Shown here: piece after piece, positions 26,765-35,810 of the stretch | How positions within the stretch are numbered: the first letter of the stretch is position 1 | Layout of the letters: each line of letters begins with the position of its first letter | Assembly: GCA_018242525.1 (NCBI GenBank) | Contig: JAFEBS010000032.1 | Location: 1 to 43,216 of the forward strand | Direction of reading: 5' to 3' | Origin: Planctomycetota bacterium | Lineage (GTDB): Bacteria; Planctomycetota; Planctomycetia; Planctomycetales; Planctomycetaceae | DNA length: 43,216 nucleotides | Notes under the pieces: model-generated | What the model was told of the DNA's origin: nothing | The model's input: only the letters and a program-made list of their open reading frames with translations | Database searches by the model: none | Made by a program: the position numbers and the translations under genes

Positions 26765-28159
26765 TCACTTCGCATCAGCGGACGGGGGTTCCGTGGCATC
26801 CATGCGTTTGACCGCACCGTACAACCCCCAGCCCAGGAGCACGACCAGGACTCCGATGACGACCGTCATTACCCGGGGGTCGTTGATCAATTTTGACCAC
26901 TGGAATCCAGCCGGCCCGGCACCGTCAATCGCTTCTTCGGCCCCCAGCTTCAGCACCTCAGGGCGATAGCTCTCGGTCAGCAGAGTTTGAATCGAAGCCG
27001 TGTCATAGTGGGGGGCCTTCGCTTCGGAATCGCTGTAAAGCAATTGACAGGACGCCTTGGGCGCGGAGAGAAAAACGAGTTCGTACACATTTCCTTCGGC
27101 CTTGATTCCCGTGACCTCCAGCGGCGAACTGTCGCGGTTGTCGATCACCAGTCGGTAATTGGCCGCACGCGTTTCCGGGAATGTCACGGCCAGTTCTTCA
27201 CGCTTCAGGTCCTTGAAGTCCAGACGGGACAGTGTTGCGGTTCCGATCTGACTCCATGACGTTTGCACTCCCTGCGGCTCCGCGATCTCCACAACGCAAT
27301 GGCGGCTGAAATTGCGGGCGGTGGATTCCAGGATCAGCGATGTCAACGGCTCGCGACGAGTTTCGATCGTGATGATCGTCTGATGGGTCTTCGGATCTTC
27401 GCTCACTTTGTATCCGGAGATCTGATACGGCAGCTTATGATCGCCCTTGCCCACCTCCTCTGAAGAATCCACCCAGAAATCGATCCGTTCGATTCGGAAT
27501 GGCCGCCGGTCAATGACCACCTTTTCCGATCGGCCGACTTCGTCATCGTCGCGCAGCGTACGCGTCAATTCCAACAGTTGCGATTGCTGCTCGACAGTCA
27601 CATCGTCGATGATCAGTCGCACATGCTTGCGGGCAGACGCTGGAAACGGAACGTTGTCGTTGCGAACATCCATGTAACGCGAATAGTCGAAGATCACCGT
27701 TTCGCCGCCGACTGGTTCCCACGTCTGACCGTCGGCTGACGTCAGGATCCGCACCTGCTGCTCGAAGTTGTGAAGGGGCGAGACCAGCGTCAGTCCGTTG
27801 GGTTGCGGATCCTTTTCATCGAGTTCCAGCGTGATTTCCAGGCCACCATTGTCCAGTGGTCTGACAGCCGGTTTGGCCGCGGTCCAGGTCTTGCGACGGA
27901 CGGTATGAGCCCGCAATTCCTGCGATTTGCGAATCAGGAACGGCAGGTTCGTTCGGTGCTCATCCTGCAATCGCAGATCCGCCAGGTCAGATTGCGTCGC
28001 CGCGTAGACATCCGAATCCAGTGGCACCGCCACGAGTGATTCTTCGGCTTTGGCCGAGGCGGAGATGGACTTCTTAAATCGAAACGTAGAGTCGTCGCCA
28101 TTGGCCACGCCAGCGACCCCGCACACCAGGCATACCAGATTGACTGCGAAACACTTCAT
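26765..28159 (-). CDS. DUF3999 family exported protein
   Basis: 464 residues: signal peptide (about 1-22), a long beta-rich periplasmic part with typical DUF3999 features (LVAVPLDSDVYAATQSDLADLRLQD near the start, discoidin-like repeats such as ARKHVRLIIDD and NYRLVIDNRDSSPL), and one C-terminal transmembrane helix (VMTVVIGVLVVLLGWGLYGAV). DUF3999 genes commonly follow DUF2339 genes; here the ATG overlaps the DUF2339 stop by four bases (ATGA), which confirms the pair. The function is unknown; the layout suggests a periplasmic partner of the polytopic protein. Confidence 0.82.
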   Translation of the reverse strand: MKCFAVNLVCLVCGVAGVANGDDSTFRFKKSISASAKAEESLVAVPLDSDVYAATQSDLADLRLQDEHRTNLPFLIRKSQELRAHTVRRKTWTAAKPAVRPLDNGGLEITLELDEKDPQPNGLTLVSPLHNFEQQVRILTSADGQTWEPVGGETVIFDYSRYMDVRNDNVPFPASARKHVRLIIDDVTVEQQSQLLELTRTLRDDDEVGRSEKVVIDRRPFRIERIDFWVDSSEEVGKGDHKLPYQISGYKVSEDPKTHQTIITIETRREPLTSLILESTARNFSRHCVVEIAEPQGVQTSWSQIGTATLSRLDFKDLKREELAVTFPETRAANYRLVIDNRDSSPLEVTGIKAEGNVYELVFLSAPKASCQLLYSDSEAKAPHYDTASIQTLLTESYRPEVLKLGAEEAIDGAGPAGFQWSKLINDPRVMTVVIGVLVVLLGWGLYGAVKRMDATEPPSADAK

Positions 28160-30672
28160 GCCACGTCCTCCGATGAGACCTTCTGTGCGAAGGATTCCCG
28201 ATACTTCAGGTAGATAAACGATCCCGCCAGCAGCAAGATACCCAGCACCAGCAGGGCGATGATCCGATAGAGCTGATCCAGTCGTGCCAGATCATTGAAG
28301 AACACCTTCCCAGCCACGACCAGGAACAGGGTCAGCCCGATGTAACGCAGGACTCGCAGGTTCCTCCAGATCCCCCGCAGGATCAGCGACAGGGCAAACA
28401 CCGACCACAGGATTGACACACCACCGGATTGTGAACCGGGGACGTTGTGATACAGGAACGAATTCACTTCCAGAGTCAGGTAGATGAACAACAGGCTCAG
28501 GCTGGTGAAACCCAGGAACACCCCCACCGATCGGGCATCCTTGCGGCCCGCCAGCAGGGCGTATCCCCCGGCGAAGAATCCGACTACCGCACCAAAGTCC
28601 AGCAACCTCAGCGACGCATCGCGGAACGAATAGGGACCACCGTAGAGCATGTGGACATTGGCCTCCCACCCCGGCAGGTCAAATGCAAACAATTTGAACA
28701 ACAGTCCCGATACGAACAACATCAACAGGACCAGAACCCCCGGATGCTTGTTGATCGTCGATTCGTACAACAGCACTCCGCACATCGCCAGCCACAACAG
28801 GGTCAGGGCGGGCAACTGCATCGGTTGATAGAAGAAGCCGAGGGTGCGGTTGAATTCCAGGTGCAGATAAATGAACAGCATCCCCATCGCCAGGCCGACG
28901 GCCAGACGGACGGCCCACGCATCACGGATCCAACCCGAGATATCATTCGCACGACCGATGACCCGGTCTTCGTCAGCCGAAGGCTTCGACAGCAGCCGAT
29001 AGGCACCACCGATCGAGGCGATGGGAATGCCGAACATGACCAGTCTTTCGGCCAGTTGCTGCAGATATTCCCCGATCGACAAGTCCGCCGTAGAGGGCGC
29101 CGTCAGGAACTGCCGGGGCAAGTCCAGGAGACCAAACCGGAACAGGACGATTCCATACAACAGGTAGCAGACGTGCCGCAGGAACTCGCTTCCCAGCTTC
29201 TGCGCAATCCACAACATGACCAGGGCTTGCAGCGACCAACTGACCGTCACCCAGTCCCGCGACAGGACCAGCGGCATCGTCACCGCCAGAAAGAACGCCG
29301 CCAGGCCAATGAAGCTGACAATCAATTCGCGATCCACCAGCTTTCGAGACAGGCACACGAACACATGGATCGAGTAGAACGCGGCGAGTGACAGCGTGAC
29401 GACGGCAACCCATTGCCGACCGTACATTTCATCGACCAGGTTGAACGACACACCGTAAAAGACCGCCGCGTTGATGAACAGTGCCAGCAGATCCAGCAGG
29501 TTCGACTTCGCCTGGTTCACGATCTTGAACAGGAACGCCATCGTCGAAAACAGCACGAAAAAGCTGATCACGAACGGCATCACTTCGTGAAAGTGAGTCT
29601 TGTCGTAGGCCGTCATCGAGGCGAAAAAGAGAGAGTACGTGGCGAAGAAGCTGAGGTAATTGACCAGCGGCCAGTTCTTCCAGTAGCACAGACCCAGGAC
29701 ACCGCAGCCCAGAACCAGCATGTACCCATACAAACCGGGGAAATTGGGCGGGCCCTGCGACAACATCAGCGGTGTTCCATAGCCGCCGATGATTCCCAGA
29801 ACGGCGACCAGGATGGAATCGAATCGGACCGCGATGCCGCCTGCCAGGACTGTTATCAGCCCCATCAATGCGAACGCCTGCAGTGGTTCAATCAAGTGGT
29901 AGCGGTTGGAGGCTGCGAAGACGGCAAAATAGAGGATGGCCAGGCCGCCCCCCATCAGGCCCTGTCCGAAAGTGTGGTACCGTCGACCCAGCAAGCGGGT
30001 TCCTGCCGTCAGCATTCCCAGGCCCGCAATGGTCGACAGTGCGACTCGGCCAATCTCGTTGATCATCCCGTGATCAATGGAGTACTTCAGAAAGTAACCG
30101 ACTCCCACGACCAGGATCAGGATCCCGACGCGCAGCAGCCATTGGCTGGCGACGGCGTATTCCATCGAGACACCCTGAGGAATGTATTCTTCGCCGACGA
30201 TAATCCAGGTCCAGATCTTGTGCAGAGTTTCCCTGGCGGCCGTTTCAAATCGACTCGGCGTTCGCGGGACGGCCGGTTCGACCGGGGGACCTGCCTCGGT
30301 CGCTTCACGATCCGCCTTCAGGGCACGCAGTCGGGTACTCGCGGCCAGCGGTGGTTCAATGGACCGGGCCGGACCGGGCTGTGAAGTGTCGTGTACCGGA
30401 TGGACTTCTTCGATCACGGCGTCACCGACATCAACCGCGTCGTCGGCGACCTCAGCCGTTTCGCTGGATTTGGGGACCGGGACCGGTTCGGAGATGGCGT
30501 GTGATGGAACCGTTGCCGCACCCGGATGGGACACAGGCCGGGATTCCTTTCTCAAGGCACGCAATTCCCGCCGGATTTCGGAAAACCCGGAATTCTGGTC
30601 CATGATGAGTTTGATCATCAACACCAGAACGGCGAACAGCATCAGGAACGTGAAAAACAACAGGATTTCCAT
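28156..30672 (-). CDS. DUF2339 family polytopic membrane protein
   Basis: 838 residues. The N-terminus is a membrane helix (EILLFFTFLMLFAVLVLMIKLI), followed by a short helical stretch with basic residues and a Pro/Ala/acidic linker to about residue 165. From about 190 to the end there are some twenty hydrophobic segments, including VGVGYFLKYSIDHGMINEIGR, a signature I associate with DUF2339. The start at 30672 is preferred over 30774 because it begins the helix and has GAGCGAGG upstream. With DUF3999 it forms a two-gene operon. The family is implicated in envelope or transport functions without proof. Confidence 0.88.
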   Translation of the reverse strand: MEILLFFTFLMLFAVLVLMIKLIMDQNSGFSEIRRELRALRKESRPVSHPGAATVPSHAISEPVPVPKSSETAEVADDAVDVGDAVIEEVHPVHDTSQPGPARSIEPPLAASTRLRALKADREATEAGPPVEPAVPRTPSRFETAARETLHKIWTWIIVGEEYIPQGVSMEYAVASQWLLRVGILILVVGVGYFLKYSIDHGMINEIGRVALSTIAGLGMLTAGTRLLGRRYHTFGQGLMGGGLAILYFAVFAASNRYHLIEPLQAFALMGLITVLAGGIAVRFDSILVAVLGIIGGYGTPLMLSQGPPNFPGLYGYMLVLGCGVLGLCYWKNWPLVNYLSFFATYSLFFASMTAYDKTHFHEVMPFVISFFVLFSTMAFLFKIVNQAKSNLLDLLALFINAAVFYGVSFNLVDEMYGRQWVAVVTLSLAAFYSIHVFVCLSRKLVDRELIVSFIGLAAFFLAVTMPLVLSRDWVTVSWSLQALVMLWIAQKLGSEFLRHVCYLLYGIVLFRFGLLDLPRQFLTAPSTADLSIGEYLQQLAERLVMFGIPIASIGGAYRLLSKPSADEDRVIGRANDISGWIRDAWAVRLAVGLAMGMLFIYLHLEFNRTLGFFYQPMQLPALTLLWLAMCGVLLYESTINKHPGVLVLLMLFVSGLLFKLFAFDLPGWEANVHMLYGGPYSFRDASLRLLDFGAVVGFFAGGYALLAGRKDARSVGVFLGFTSLSLLFIYLTLEVNSFLYHNVPGSQSGGVSILWSVFALSLILRGIWRNLRVLRYIGLTLFLVVAGKVFFNDLARLDQLYRIIALLVLGILLLAGSFIYLKYRESFAQKVSSEDVA

Positions 30673-30981
30673 CAGTGAACCTCGCTCTTGAGGTGCCATC
30701 CCGCGACCCCGGTCATCGGGGTTGCGACGAGTCAGATTCAGTCCGCAGGCGACCAGAATCTTTCCATCATTCACTCTGGCGAGAATTCGCCTGGGATATC
30801 ACTCGAAATCACAATTCCTGCTGGGATTTACGAAGGAAATTTGGCAGCGATTGGCACAACGCCACGCTAACATCAATGCATACAATGCGTTACGTCTTTT
30901 GTTCGTGTGGCCGCGAAATCGAGAATGTGCCTGAACAGTCCCGCTCTGAGCCCACCGCGTTTTAAGTTCTCGCCCGAATGA

Positions 30982-31085
30982 TTCACTGGCGACCACGGAT
31001 CACCCTGATTTCACGGATGAATTCTGTGACGTCGGCCACTTGCTCTGGGATTCAGATCCGTGAAATCAGTGACATCCATGGTGAA
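30982..31085. repeat. ~104-bp imperfect palindromic element
   Basis: The left arm around 30992-31018 (CCACGGATCACCCTGATTTCACGGAT) and the right arm at 31056-31081 pair over most of their length, for example CTGATTTCACGGAT against ATCCGTGAAATCAG. The CACGGAT / ATCCGTG theme resembles dispersed intergenic palindromes I have seen described for planctomycete genomes. It is unrelated in sequence to the 136-bp element. No terminal ORF or transposase is nearby. Confidence 0.7.
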
Positions 31086-31206
31086 TAATCCGGGTCCTTG
31101 AACAATGCTTCACGCAGCACATCCCAAGTCGGTGAAGGACGTGCGGTTCCGATTAGGCAGACTGGCCAAACCACGGCAGGGCGCACCCCCGTTTCGTGTC
31201 GGCCTC

Positions 31207-31233
31207 TTGCCAAATCTGCCGATCTGTTATGAT
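31207..31233 (+). promoter_or_regulatory. candidate extended -10 promoter for the exbD operon
   Basis: TTGCCA (31207-31212) and TATGAT (31228-31233) are separated by 15 bases, with TG one base before the -10, an extended -10 pattern. It lies about 220 bases upstream of exbD. Confidence 0.3.
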
Positions 31234-31450
31234 GCCGCCGCAATCGCTGGCGGTTTCCTGAATACTCGTTGAAGTCCTCAATGAGTCCCCCCATCAGCCA
31301 GCGTTGCTTCCGATGAACGCACCCGCTCTGGGGCGGGGCCTGTCCCCTTGGTTGGGCTCGGATGTTGGTGCAAGTCGAGATGGATTTTGACAGAATTGCG
31401 GGCGGAGTTGCCTGAAACAGGTTAGCGATTACGGCCGAGGGAGCGGTTGG

Positions 31451-31867
31451 ATGCCTCTCAAGACGGAACCACTCGAAGAACCCACCATCAACCTCACGTC
31501 GATGCTCGACGTGGTGATGTTGCTGATCATCTTTTTCATGGTGGGGACGCGGTTTTCGGAAGAGGAACGTCAGACAGACATTCAAGTTCCCACGGTGGCC
31601 GACAATTCGGTCCTGACCGGGGCTCCCGACGAAATCGTGTTAAACGTCGCGTTCGACGGAAAAGTGACTGTCAAAGGGGAGTCCCAGACTTCAGAATCAC
31701 TGGCAACGATGCTGCGTGCCGCCCAAGCCGGGTTTCCGAATCAGGCGGTGATTATTCGTGGCGACGGTCGGTGTCCGTATCAGTTGATCATGGATGCCTT
31801 TTCGACGTGTAAAGAAGCGGGAATTCGCAATATTTCGGTCGCTCATCTCCCCAAGAAGGGTTCGTAA
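31451..31867 (+). CDS. exbD: ExbD/TolR family biopolymer transport protein
   Basis: 138 residues. The ExbD layout is clear: a short cytoplasmic N-terminus, the motif INLTSMLDVVMLLIIFFMVG with the proton-path aspartate at D20, and a periplasmic domain of the TolR/ExbD fold ending in AGIRNISVAHLPKK. ExbD, with ExbB, uses the proton gradient to energise TonB-type proteins. No ExbB/TolQ gene is in this window, so its motor partner must be elsewhere. The stop codon overlaps the start of the next gene by one base (TAATG), showing translational coupling with the toroid protein. Confidence 0.88.
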   Translation: MPLKTEPLEEPTINLTSMLDVVMLLIIFFMVGTRFSEEERQTDIQVPTVADNSVLTGAPDEIVLNVAFDGKVTVKGESQTSESLATMLRAAQAGFPNQAVIIRGDGRCPYQLIMDAFSTCKEAGIRNISVAHLPKKGS

Positions 31868-34053
31868 TGCCCGAATCGGTGTCGCGGCTGTGGGATCTGG
31901 TTCTCCAGAATACAGCACACCTTTCGACAGGTGAACTGATCCTGCGCATTGCGCTGATCGCCTGCTCGCTGTTCGCCTCGGTCCAACTGCTGTCGATGTG
32001 GGCCACGCATTATGGTGACCACAATGCGACGTCAAAATCCTTCTTCCTGTCGCTGCTGCTGCACTGCTGTTTTGCCCTCGGATGGGCAACGGTTGTCGAG
32101 ACCATGCCCCGCCAATCGGTGGCGGGAGGAACGCCCGAGAAGCCGGCGGTCCATATCACGATGCGCGGCAGTGATGACGACGCCGAGACCGGCGATGCGA
32201 CCAAACCCACGTGGAACGCCGCAACTCAGCGGCCCGACACCGAACTGACTCGGATGGAACGCACCGATCAGGAACGTCCAATCGAGACGCCCGATGTCGA
32301 GAAGGCACCGGTACCCGTCACAATTCCAGAAACTCCAGCGATGGCGGCTGCCCCCGATGCACCCGCTCCGCTTCCCGCTCAGCAAACCGTTGAAAGTTCC
32401 GCCGCATCCGCGGCGAGTCCGGCCGCCGCGATCGATCAGCCCAACGCCGAAGCTCGCCCGGAAGTTCGCAGCGTGGCGACGGTCCGCCGGACCAATCTGA
32501 ATCGCGAAATGTCGTCTGTCGATGTCTCGTCCCAGGTTGAACCCCAGCGCGGTGCGGCCGAACGGATGGCTCCCCTCATCGAAAACGGGGCCGTCCTGAC
32601 GCTTCCAAGTGAGCTGATTCCGGAATCTGCTGTACCGAAACCGGTCGGTGCTCCAGATACCGTCATTCGCCGTCGCACGGATCCAAACCCGGTCCCAGCC
32701 GAGATCGCGGAGGCAGGCAGCAATGCCACGTCCACCGCCGCCACGACCACGGGGAATCGACGCACGGATCCCTTTGCCCGTTCTGGCAGTCGCACCGGGG
32801 CAGACACGGAATTCGAGCCGACTCCACCGGTCAAATCCCGGGCTTCGACGCCAAGCATTCCACGCGAACAGATGGTCGCGTCCCGATCTTCCATCAGCGA
32901 CACAACCGGCCCCGCCCCACGTCCGGAGCTGGCTCGTCCCGAGTCTGCGGCCATCATGGGCCGGACCGCCACACGCGATCCCGAACCGTATCGCTCCCGA
33001 CGACTCGAACAACGCCGCGCGATCGCCTTGAAGAATGGCGGATCGGAAGATTCCGAACGAGCTGTGGAAGCCAGTTTGCGCTGGATGGCCAGCGTTCAGG
33101 AACCGGCCGGCCACTGGTCCTCCAGTCGACATGGCGGCGGTGCCGCAAAGAAGGATCCGCAGGGTCAAAACCGGCTCGACGGCGGCCTGTACGCCGATAC
33201 CGGTGTCACCGGGTTGGTGGTCCTGTCATTCCTGGGTGCCGGACACACCCACGAAGAGGGCAAATACACCAGCGAGGTCCTGCGGGCGATTCAGTGGTTG
33301 ATCGCACAACAAAACTCCAACGGGTACCTGGGCGGCCGGGCGACCCGGTACGACATGATGTACTGCCATGCCATGGCCACCTTCGCCCTGGCCGAAGCGT
33401 ACGGGATGCAGAATGATCACACGAAATTTCCGGAATTGCGGGATGCGGTCCGCAATGGAGTTCGACTGATCTGTGCGATGCAGAACGATGACGGCGGCTG
33501 GCGTTACGGCAAAGGTGGCGAAAGCGACATGAGCATGTTCGGCTGGCAACTAATGGCCCTGAAGAGTGCCGTCAATGCCGGAATTCCTGTCCCCGACGAA
33601 AACCGTCGCGGTATGACTAAGTTCCTGCAGGCCCGGGCCCTGGGTGCTCGTGGAGGTTTGGCAGGCTACAAGCTGAACGAGTCCTACACCCCCGCCATGA
33701 CTGCCGAAGCGTTGTTTTGTCGCCAGATGTTTGGCGTCCGTCCCCGCGACGGGGCCTCACAGGAAGCCGTCGATTATCTGCGCAGGAACCTGCCCCGCCT
33801 GAGTGCCTACGATGAGTACTACTGGTACTACGGCACGCTGGCCATGTTCCAATACGACGGCCAGGAATGGCAGGAATGGAACAACGCTCTGCGAGACCCC
33901 CTGGTCGGCTTGCAGCGTACTCAGGGCCCGCTTGCCGGTAGCTGGGACCCCAACGGCAAATGGGCCGGCATCGGCGGACGACTCTATTCCACCGCCATCA
34001 GCACAATGTGCCTGGAAGTCTATTATCGCTTCCTGCGGATCTACGACGAGTGA
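31867..34053 (+). CDS. membrane-anchored squalene-cyclase-like toroid protein with TonB-like linker
   Basis: 728 residues. Two membrane helices come first (about 21-46, LRIALIACSLFASVQLLSMW, and about 56-78, FFLSLLLHCCFALGWATVVE), then a long Pro/Ala/Thr-rich disordered linker (about 80-385). A C-terminal alpha-toroid follows (about 395-728) with repeated prenyltransferase/squalene-cyclase-type turns (QEPAGHWSS, QNSNGYLGGRA, QNDDGGWRYG, DPNGKW). The DXDD acid of squalene cyclase is not visible, so binding rather than cyclisation is likely. The order helix, proline-rich linker, globular end resembles TonB, and the gene is coupled to exbD. The toroid is presumably periplasmic and could be moved by an ExbB-ExbD motor; this is inference. 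Confidence 0.75.
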   Translation: MPESVSRLWDLVLQNTAHLSTGELILRIALIACSLFASVQLLSMWATHYGDHNATSKSFFLSLLLHCCFALGWATVVETMPRQSVAGGTPEKPAVHITMRGSDDDAETGDATKPTWNAATQRPDTELTRMERTDQERPIETPDVEKAPVPVTIPETPAMAAAPDAPAPLPAQQTVESSAASAASPAAAIDQPNAEARPEVRSVATVRRTNLNREMSSVDVSSQVEPQRGAAERMAPLIENGAVLTLPSELIPESAVPKPVGAPDTVIRRRTDPNPVPAEIAEAGSNATSTAATTTGNRRTDPFARSGSRTGADTEFEPTPPVKSRASTPSIPREQMVASRSSISDTTGPAPRPELARPESAAIMGRTATRDPEPYRSRRLEQRRAIALKNGGSEDSERAVEASLRWMASVQEPAGHWSSSRHGGGAAKKDPQGQNRLDGGLYADTGVTGLVVLSFLGAGHTHEEGKYTSEVLRAIQWLIAQQNSNGYLGGRATRYDMMYCHAMATFALAEAYGMQNDHTKFPELRDAVRNGVRLICAMQNDDGGWRYGKGGESDMSMFGWQLMALKSAVNAGIPVPDENRRGMTKFLQARALGARGGLAGYKLNESYTPAMTAEALFCRQMFGVRPRDGASQEAVDYLRRNLPRLSAYDEYYWYYGTLAMFQYDGQEWQEWNNALRDPLVGLQRTQGPLAGSWDPNGKWAGIGGRLYSTAISTMCLEVYYRFLRIYDE

Positions 34054-34119
34054 TCTCACGATGCCTACGTGAGCGGCAAGGTGCCAGCTAGTCGATAACT
34101 CCTGAGCGGTCCTATCCTG

Positions 34120-34905
34120 TCAACCAACCTTGCCGGAAATGAATGCCTCCGTCACCCTGGATTGTGGGGATTCGAACAGGCTCTGAGTGTCGCTGCATTC
34201 GACCAGTCGGCTGCCGTTGGTGTCAGGCCACAGCAGGGCGGTCCGTTCCGCGATGCGGCGGGCCTGGGCCAGGTTGTGAGTGACGACGGCCACCGTGCAG
34301 GTGGCACGCAGGCGCAGCAGCAGTTCTTCGATGACGCTGGTCGACTGGGGATCCAGTGCGCTGCACGGTTCGTCCAGCAACAGCACCGACGGCTGAAGAC
34401 TGAGCGCCCGGGCCAGGCACAGTCGCTGCTGCTGGCCGCCTGACAAGGACAGGGCCGGTCGATCCAGCCGGTCCCGGACCTCGGTCCATAATCCGACGTC
34501 CGTCAATGAGCATTCGATCTGCTCCTGCAGCCCCCGCCGGTCTTGCAATCCGTGCTCGCGCAAGGGCAGTTCCAGGTTTCGTCGAATGGTCATCGGAAAC
34601 AGGTTCGGATGCTGAAAGATCATCCCCACCCGTCGGCGCAGTGCGATCACGTCGGTACGCCGGTCCAGGACATTGGTATCACCGATCCGAATCAACCCGG
34701 TCACGCCGCAGCCGGGAATCAAGTCGGTCAGACGATTCAGGCTGCACAGCAGGCTGGTTTTTCCGCATCCCGACGGGCCGATGATCGCGGTAATGGCCTG
34801 TGGGGGGATCGTCAGCGAGACATTTTGAATGGCGAACTTCGCCCCGTAGCGGATCGACACATTTTCGACGTGAACGGCACCGGCCGTGGAGTTCGATGCG
34901 GTCAT
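34120..34905 (-). CDS. pstB: phosphate ABC transporter ATP-binding protein
   Basis: 261 residues, cytosolic ATPase of the PstSCAB phosphate importer. Walker A GPSGCGKT, the Q-loop FQHPNLFPMTIRRN, ABC signature LSGGQQQR, Walker B VLLLDEP, D-loop SALDP and the switch histidine in VVTHN are all intact. IGDTNVLDRRTDV and LNRLTDLIPG are typical of PstB rather than other ABC ATPases. The start ATG shares one base with the pstA stop (TGATG). The C-terminus is close to the convergent toroid gene (66-base gap). Confidence 0.95.
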   Translation of the reverse strand: MTASNSTAGAVHVENVSIRYGAKFAIQNVSLTIPPQAITAIIGPSGCGKTSLLCSLNRLTDLIPGCGVTGLIRIGDTNVLDRRTDVIALRRRVGMIFQHPNLFPMTIRRNLELPLREHGLQDRRGLQEQIECSLTDVGLWTEVRDRLDRPALSLSGGQQQRLCLARALSLQPSVLLLDEPCSALDPQSTSVIEELLLRLRATCTVAVVTHNLAQARRIAERTALLWPDTNGSRLVECSDTQSLFESPQSRVTEAFISGKVG

Positions 34906-35810
34906 CAGGCGTACCTCACTTCCCGATGCAGGAACCGGTACGTCAGCCGATGAGCGGTGAGATTGATCAGGATCAGCAGCACCACCAGGACCAGGGCCGA
35001 GGCATGAGCGTTCTGGTTGCCGCCGGGGACATTCATCGACAAATCGTAAATATGAATCGACAGGCTGCGGCCGGAATCCAGGAAGGATCGAGGCATGCGG
35101 TCGACGTAGCCACTGGTGAACAGCAACGCGGCCGTCTCCGCCAGCGCGCGGCCCAACCCCAGGATCAGTCCCGCGACAATGCCCGGTGTCGACTGCGGCA
35201 GGATCACTCGAAACACCGTCGACCAGCGGCTGAATCCCAGCGCCGCGGCCGCGTGCCGCTGGCTGTCAGGCACGGAACGAAATCCCTCTTCCGCGCTGCG
35301 GATCAGCAGCGGCAACACCATGCAGGCCAGGGTCAGGCCGCCCGCAACAATGGAATAGCGGAACCCCAGCCACTGGCAGAATACGGCATTCCCAAACAGG
35401 CCAAACACGATTGAGGGGACTCCCGCCAGCAGATCCAGGCTGCGCCGGACCAGTCGTCCCAGGCGATTCTGGTCCGAGACTAACTCGCTCAGAAACATCG
35501 CCGTTCCCAGTCCGATGGGCACGACGACCGACATGCAGACGGCCAGGATCATTCCGGTGGAAACCAGGATCGGGCCAATGCCGCCGCCGCGGCCGGCTCG
35601 TTCCGGAGCGGCCGTCAGGAATCTCAGGATCTGTTCCGCCACCGCGATCAGAGAATACGACGCTCCAGTAGACTCAGTGCCCGGCTGGAACGCCGCACTC
35701 CCGCGCAGGATCAGGTCTGAGATCAGCCACAGGAACATACCGGCAACAATAACGGGAGTGCCCCAGACGCACACATCGAGCAGTCGACCTGTCCATCGGC
35801 TAGTCGCCAT
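34905..35810 (-). CDS. pstA: phosphate ABC transporter permease
   Basis: 301 residues, second permease of the Pst importer in the inner membrane. Six hydrophobic segments are visible, and the EAA loop (RHAAAALGFSRWSTVFRVILP) that contacts PstB is at about residues 205-225. FLSEL and LAGVPSIVFGLFGNAVF are common to PstA. The ATG overlaps the 3' end of pstC by 11 bases and its stop overlaps pstB by one base, so all three are coupled. Confidence 0.93.
   Translation of the reverse strand: MATSRWTGRLLDVCVWGTPVIVAGMFLWLISDLILRGSAAFQPGTESTGASYSLIAVAEQILRFLTAAPERAGRGGGIGPILVSTGMILAVCMSVVVPIGLGTAMFLSELVSDQNRLGRLVRRSLDLLAGVPSIVFGLFGNAVFCQWLGFRYSIVAGGLTLACMVLPLLIRSAEEGFRSVPDSQRHAAAALGFSRWSTVFRVILPQSTPGIVAGLILGLGRALAETAALLFTSGYVDRMPRSFLDSGRSLSIHIYDLSMNVPGGNQNAHASALVLVVLLILINLTAHRLTYRFLHREVRYA

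Larger units (their letters stand above)
30673..31450. other. 778-bp intergenic region before the exbD operon
   Basis: No supportable gene. Frames on both strands lack family motifs, and none resembles ExbB/TolQ, the usual neighbour of ExbD. It holds the palindromic repeat at 30982-31085 and an extended -10 promoter candidate near 31207-31233. Confidence 0.55.

Noticed and set aside
28447..30384. Plus-strand ORFs of over 300 codons, rich in Gln and Arg
   Set aside because: They are complements of hydrophobic codons in the DUF2339 gene, which gives Gln/Arg-rich false proteins.
34073..34137. Terminator between the toroid gene and pstB
   Set aside because: GGCAAGGT and ACCTTGCC can pair, but the loop is too long and there is no T run.
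34150..34190. tRNA T-loop-like string GGATTCGAAC
   Set aside because: It lies in the C-terminal coding part of pstB and has no surrounding cloverleaf.
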